From assembly GCA_049840515.1 (NCBI GenBank), contig JASGKW010000005.1, forward strand, positions 1-64,000: a stretch of 64,000 nt of DNA, written 5' to 3'. Made by a program: the position numbers and the translations under genes. The DNA is from Muricomes sp049840515. GTDB taxonomy: Bacteria > Bacillota > Clostridia > Lachnospirales > Lachnospiraceae. Under the pieces are notes generated by a model. It was not told the DNA's origin. It worked only from the letters and a program-made list of their open reading frames with translations, and did no database searches. This document shows, one piece after another, positions 62,163 through 64,000 of this stretch (the stretch's first letter is position 1; each line of letters starts with the position of its first letter).

Positions 62163-63154
62163 GTGATTAGTACAAGAAAGAAGATATTATCCTTTGTAAT
62201 AACCGCAATCGGGCTGTTATTTCTATTTTTGACTGCTGTGAATACCGGAAGTTTAAAGGTTTCCCCTGCGGAACTGTTTGAAGGATTGTTCGTGAAATAT
62301 AATCCCGATGTGGCGACAATTTATGACCTGCGCTTTCCACGTATCTTCATTGCCATGTTTGGCGGTACGGCGACTGCTGTATCAGGTGTTCTGCTTCAGG
62401 CAGTTCTAAAGAATCCTCTTGCCGACCCCGGGATTATCGGAATACGCAGGTGCAAGCCTTGCAGCGGTTCTCATCACTGCATTTTTTCCGGCACTCTACT
62501 TCTATACACCTCTTTTTGCATTTTTCGGCGGCATGGCTGCCTTTCTGCTTGTATACAGCCTTTCATGGAGAGAAGGCCTTTCACCCCTTCGGATTATTCT
62601 CGTGGGTGTGGCGGTAAATGCCATGTTCATGGGTATTATGAGTGCCTTTAACAGCGGTACCGGGAGCAATTATTCTGGTGTGGCGAGTATCGTCAATGCC
62701 AATATTACCATGAAAGTCTGGAATGACTTTCTTACACTTTTTGTCTATGTAACTGCGGGGCTGATTCTCTCTGTTTTTGTGCTGGGACAGTGCAATCTTC
62801 TGGCGCTGGAGGAGAAGACGGCGAGAAGTCTTGGCGTAAACGTTGCAAGAAACCGGATGATGATTTCAGCCATTGCGGTGCTGCTGGCAAGCATTTCTAC
62901 TGCTGTCATTGGCCCCATCAGTTTTTTCAGGGCTTATTGTTCCCCATATTGCAAGACTTCTGGTGGGCAGCAACCATAAGGTGCTGGTGCCCTACAGCAT
63001 GATTCTGGGTGCCTTTACTTTACTGCTTGCGGACACTGTGGGGCGATCCATAGCGCCTCCCTATGAAATCAGTGCGTCAATCATTATGTCGGTGGCGGGA
63101 GGCCCGTTTTTCATTCTTTTGCTGAGGAGGTCAAAACAAAATTATGGCGGGTAA
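62163..63154 (+). pseudogene. Haem ABC importer permease (FecCD type), two frameshifts
   Basis: Starts GTG 62163 behind AAGGAGG. RFPRIFIAMFGGTATAVSGVLLQAVLKNPLADPGIIGI, then a shift at about 62450 to AGASLAAVLITAFFPALY, continuing through NAMFMGIMSAFNSGTGSNYSG and SLGVNVARNRMMI. A second shift in TTTTTT (62922-62927): with one T fewer GPISF continues SGLIVPHIARLLVGSNHK to the end. All FecCD motifs are then present in about 330 residues. Pumps haem inward with the ATPase at 63144. Two shifts in one gene, one in a homopolymer, suggest sequence error. Confidence 0.82.
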
Positions 63155-63920
63155 TATTTTTACGATAGAGAATCTCTCTTTTGCATATGGAAAGCAGGAA
63201 GTTATCAGGGGGCTTAATCTTACCCTCCGCGAAGGGGCGGTAACAACGCTGATTGGCGCCAACGGCTGCGGAAAGAGTACGTTATTCAATTTGATGACCA
63301 AGAACCTGAAAACGGATGCCGGGGTGATTGCGCTGCACGGCGAAAATATTGGGAATATTAAGTTAAAGAGATTTGCCAGGCAGGCGGCCATCGTTCATCA
63401 GTATAATACAGCTCCGGCAGATTTGAGTGTAGAAAAACTTATCTCCTATGGACGTACCCCTTATCACAGAATGGGGGTATCCAGGGATATCAAGGAGGAT
63501 GAAGAAAAAATCCGCTGGGCGATGGAAATTACCCACACATTCAAATATAAAGACAAACCAGTGGCAGAACTCTCCGGGGGGCAGAAACAGCGGGTCTGGA
63601 TTGCTATGGCTCTGGCGCAGGACACAAAAATCCTTTTTTTGGATGAACCTACCACCTATCTGGACATACGGTATCAACTGCAGATTTTGAGGCTCATCCG
63701 GCAGTTGAACAGAGAATACGGGATTACCATTATTATGGTTCTGCATGATATTAACCAATCCCTGCACTACAGTGATGAAATCGTGGCTATGCAGGATGGA
63801 AAAATCATTGCACAGGGACTGCCGCAGGAGATTGTCACCCCTGAACTGGTGCGTACCGTATATGGTGTGGAGCTGAACATTCGGAATGTGGACGGGAAGC
63901 CTTTTGTTATTCCGATTTAG
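63144..63920 (+). CDS. Haem ABC importer ATPase
   Basis: 258 residues from ATG 63144, overlapping the permease end. Walker A GANGCGKSTLF, Q-loop IVHQYNTAPADL, signature LSGGQKQRVWIAMAL, Walker B ILFLDEPTTYLD and switch His in MVLHDINQ. FecE/HmuV type, with SYGRTPYHR as in iron/haem importers. Completes the operon. The 80 bases after it to the window end hold no identifiable gene. Confidence 0.88.
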   Translation: MAGNIFTIENLSFAYGKQEVIRGLNLTLREGAVTTLIGANGCGKSTLFNLMTKNLKTDAGVIALHGENIGNIKLKRFARQAAIVHQYNTAPADLSVEKLISYGRTPYHRMGVSRDIKEDEEKIRWAMEITHTFKYKDKPVAELSGGQKQRVWIAMALAQDTKILFLDEPTTYLDIRYQLQILRLIRQLNREYGITIIMVLHDINQSLHYSDEIVAMQDGKIIAQGLPQEIVTPELVRTVYGVELNIRNVDGKPFVIPI

Positions 63921-64000
63921 CTTTGGAAATAACACAGATGGCGTGCAGCAGATTCTTTAGGAGAAAAACAACAAAGGCGGTTTAATTTCATGATGATAAA

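Noticed and set aside
1..64000. tRNA, rRNA, CRISPR array, insertion sequence or prophage
   Set aside because: None was seen on reading; no cloverleaf with CCA-type ends, no spaced repeats, no transposase or integrase sequence.

Overview
The window looks like a chromosomal segment of a Gram-positive, low-to-medium GC Clostridia, most likely a gut Lachnospiraceae. This is inferred from strong AGGAGG-type ribosome sites, TTGACA/TATAAT promoters, solute-binding lipoproteins with lipoboxes, a NEAT/Shp haem-uptake system with a sortase-like signal, and the style of the inositol genes. I saw no rRNA, tRNA, CRISPR array, transposase or phage gene.

Bases 1-26,315 are one large myo-inositol / cyclitol catabolism island of four modules. 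Module A (1-7,097): the end of a LacI regulator, a ribose-type ABC importer, an inositol-dehydrogenase-like gene and two TIM-barrel isomerases. Module B (7,334-15,948): LacI regulator, iolG, iolI, iolE, a TIM-barrel paralogue and a second complete ABC importer. Module C (16,000-21,104): an AraC regulator divergent from a dehydrogenase, a second iolE, a third iolG-like gene and a Zn-dehydrogenase. Module D (21,106-26,315): LacI regulator then iolC, iolD and iolB. Together they can import cyclitols, oxidise and epimerise them, dehydrate the inosose, open the ring, isomerise and phosphorylate the product. The last pathway genes (iolJ, iolA) are not here. The promoters behind the LacI genes carry palindromes in their -35/-10 spacer. 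A 103-nt leader RNA, apparently structured, occurs twice (4091-4193 and 21149-21251) with its Shine-Dalgarno sequence pairable to a conserved upstream segment; I do not recognise it as a known riboswitch.

Bases 26,400-33,600 are mixed: a zinc-ribbon membrane protein, a methyltransferase, an aldo/keto reductase, gene remnants, and a CsoR-copper ATPase module with three CsoR-type operators. Bases 33,736-38,010 hold a metal/siderophore-type ABC importer ending in an unusual radical-SAM gene. Bases 38,076-43,705 hold a six-gene run of envelope proteins (two zinc-ribbon proteins, a YARHG protein, a cell-wall amidase, DUF4003, EcsC).

Bases 43,777-49,729 on the minus strand deal with methionine: msrAB, a VOC protein, a MetE-like methyltransferase, a DUF169 gene and metNIQ. 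A two-subunit molybdopterin oxidoreductase follows (49,985-52,486), then a divergent polyol module (PfkB kinase and Zn-dehydrogenase against GntR and FGGY kinase) with a compact structured element between. The window ends in a haem-uptake operon: DtxR-like regulator, NEAT protein, Shp-like protein and haem ABC importer.

At least ten otherwise well-conserved genes are broken by single-base shifts, mostly apparent +1 insertions. The simplest explanation is residual sequencing or assembly error, so 'pseudogene' labels here mean 'broken in this sequence'.
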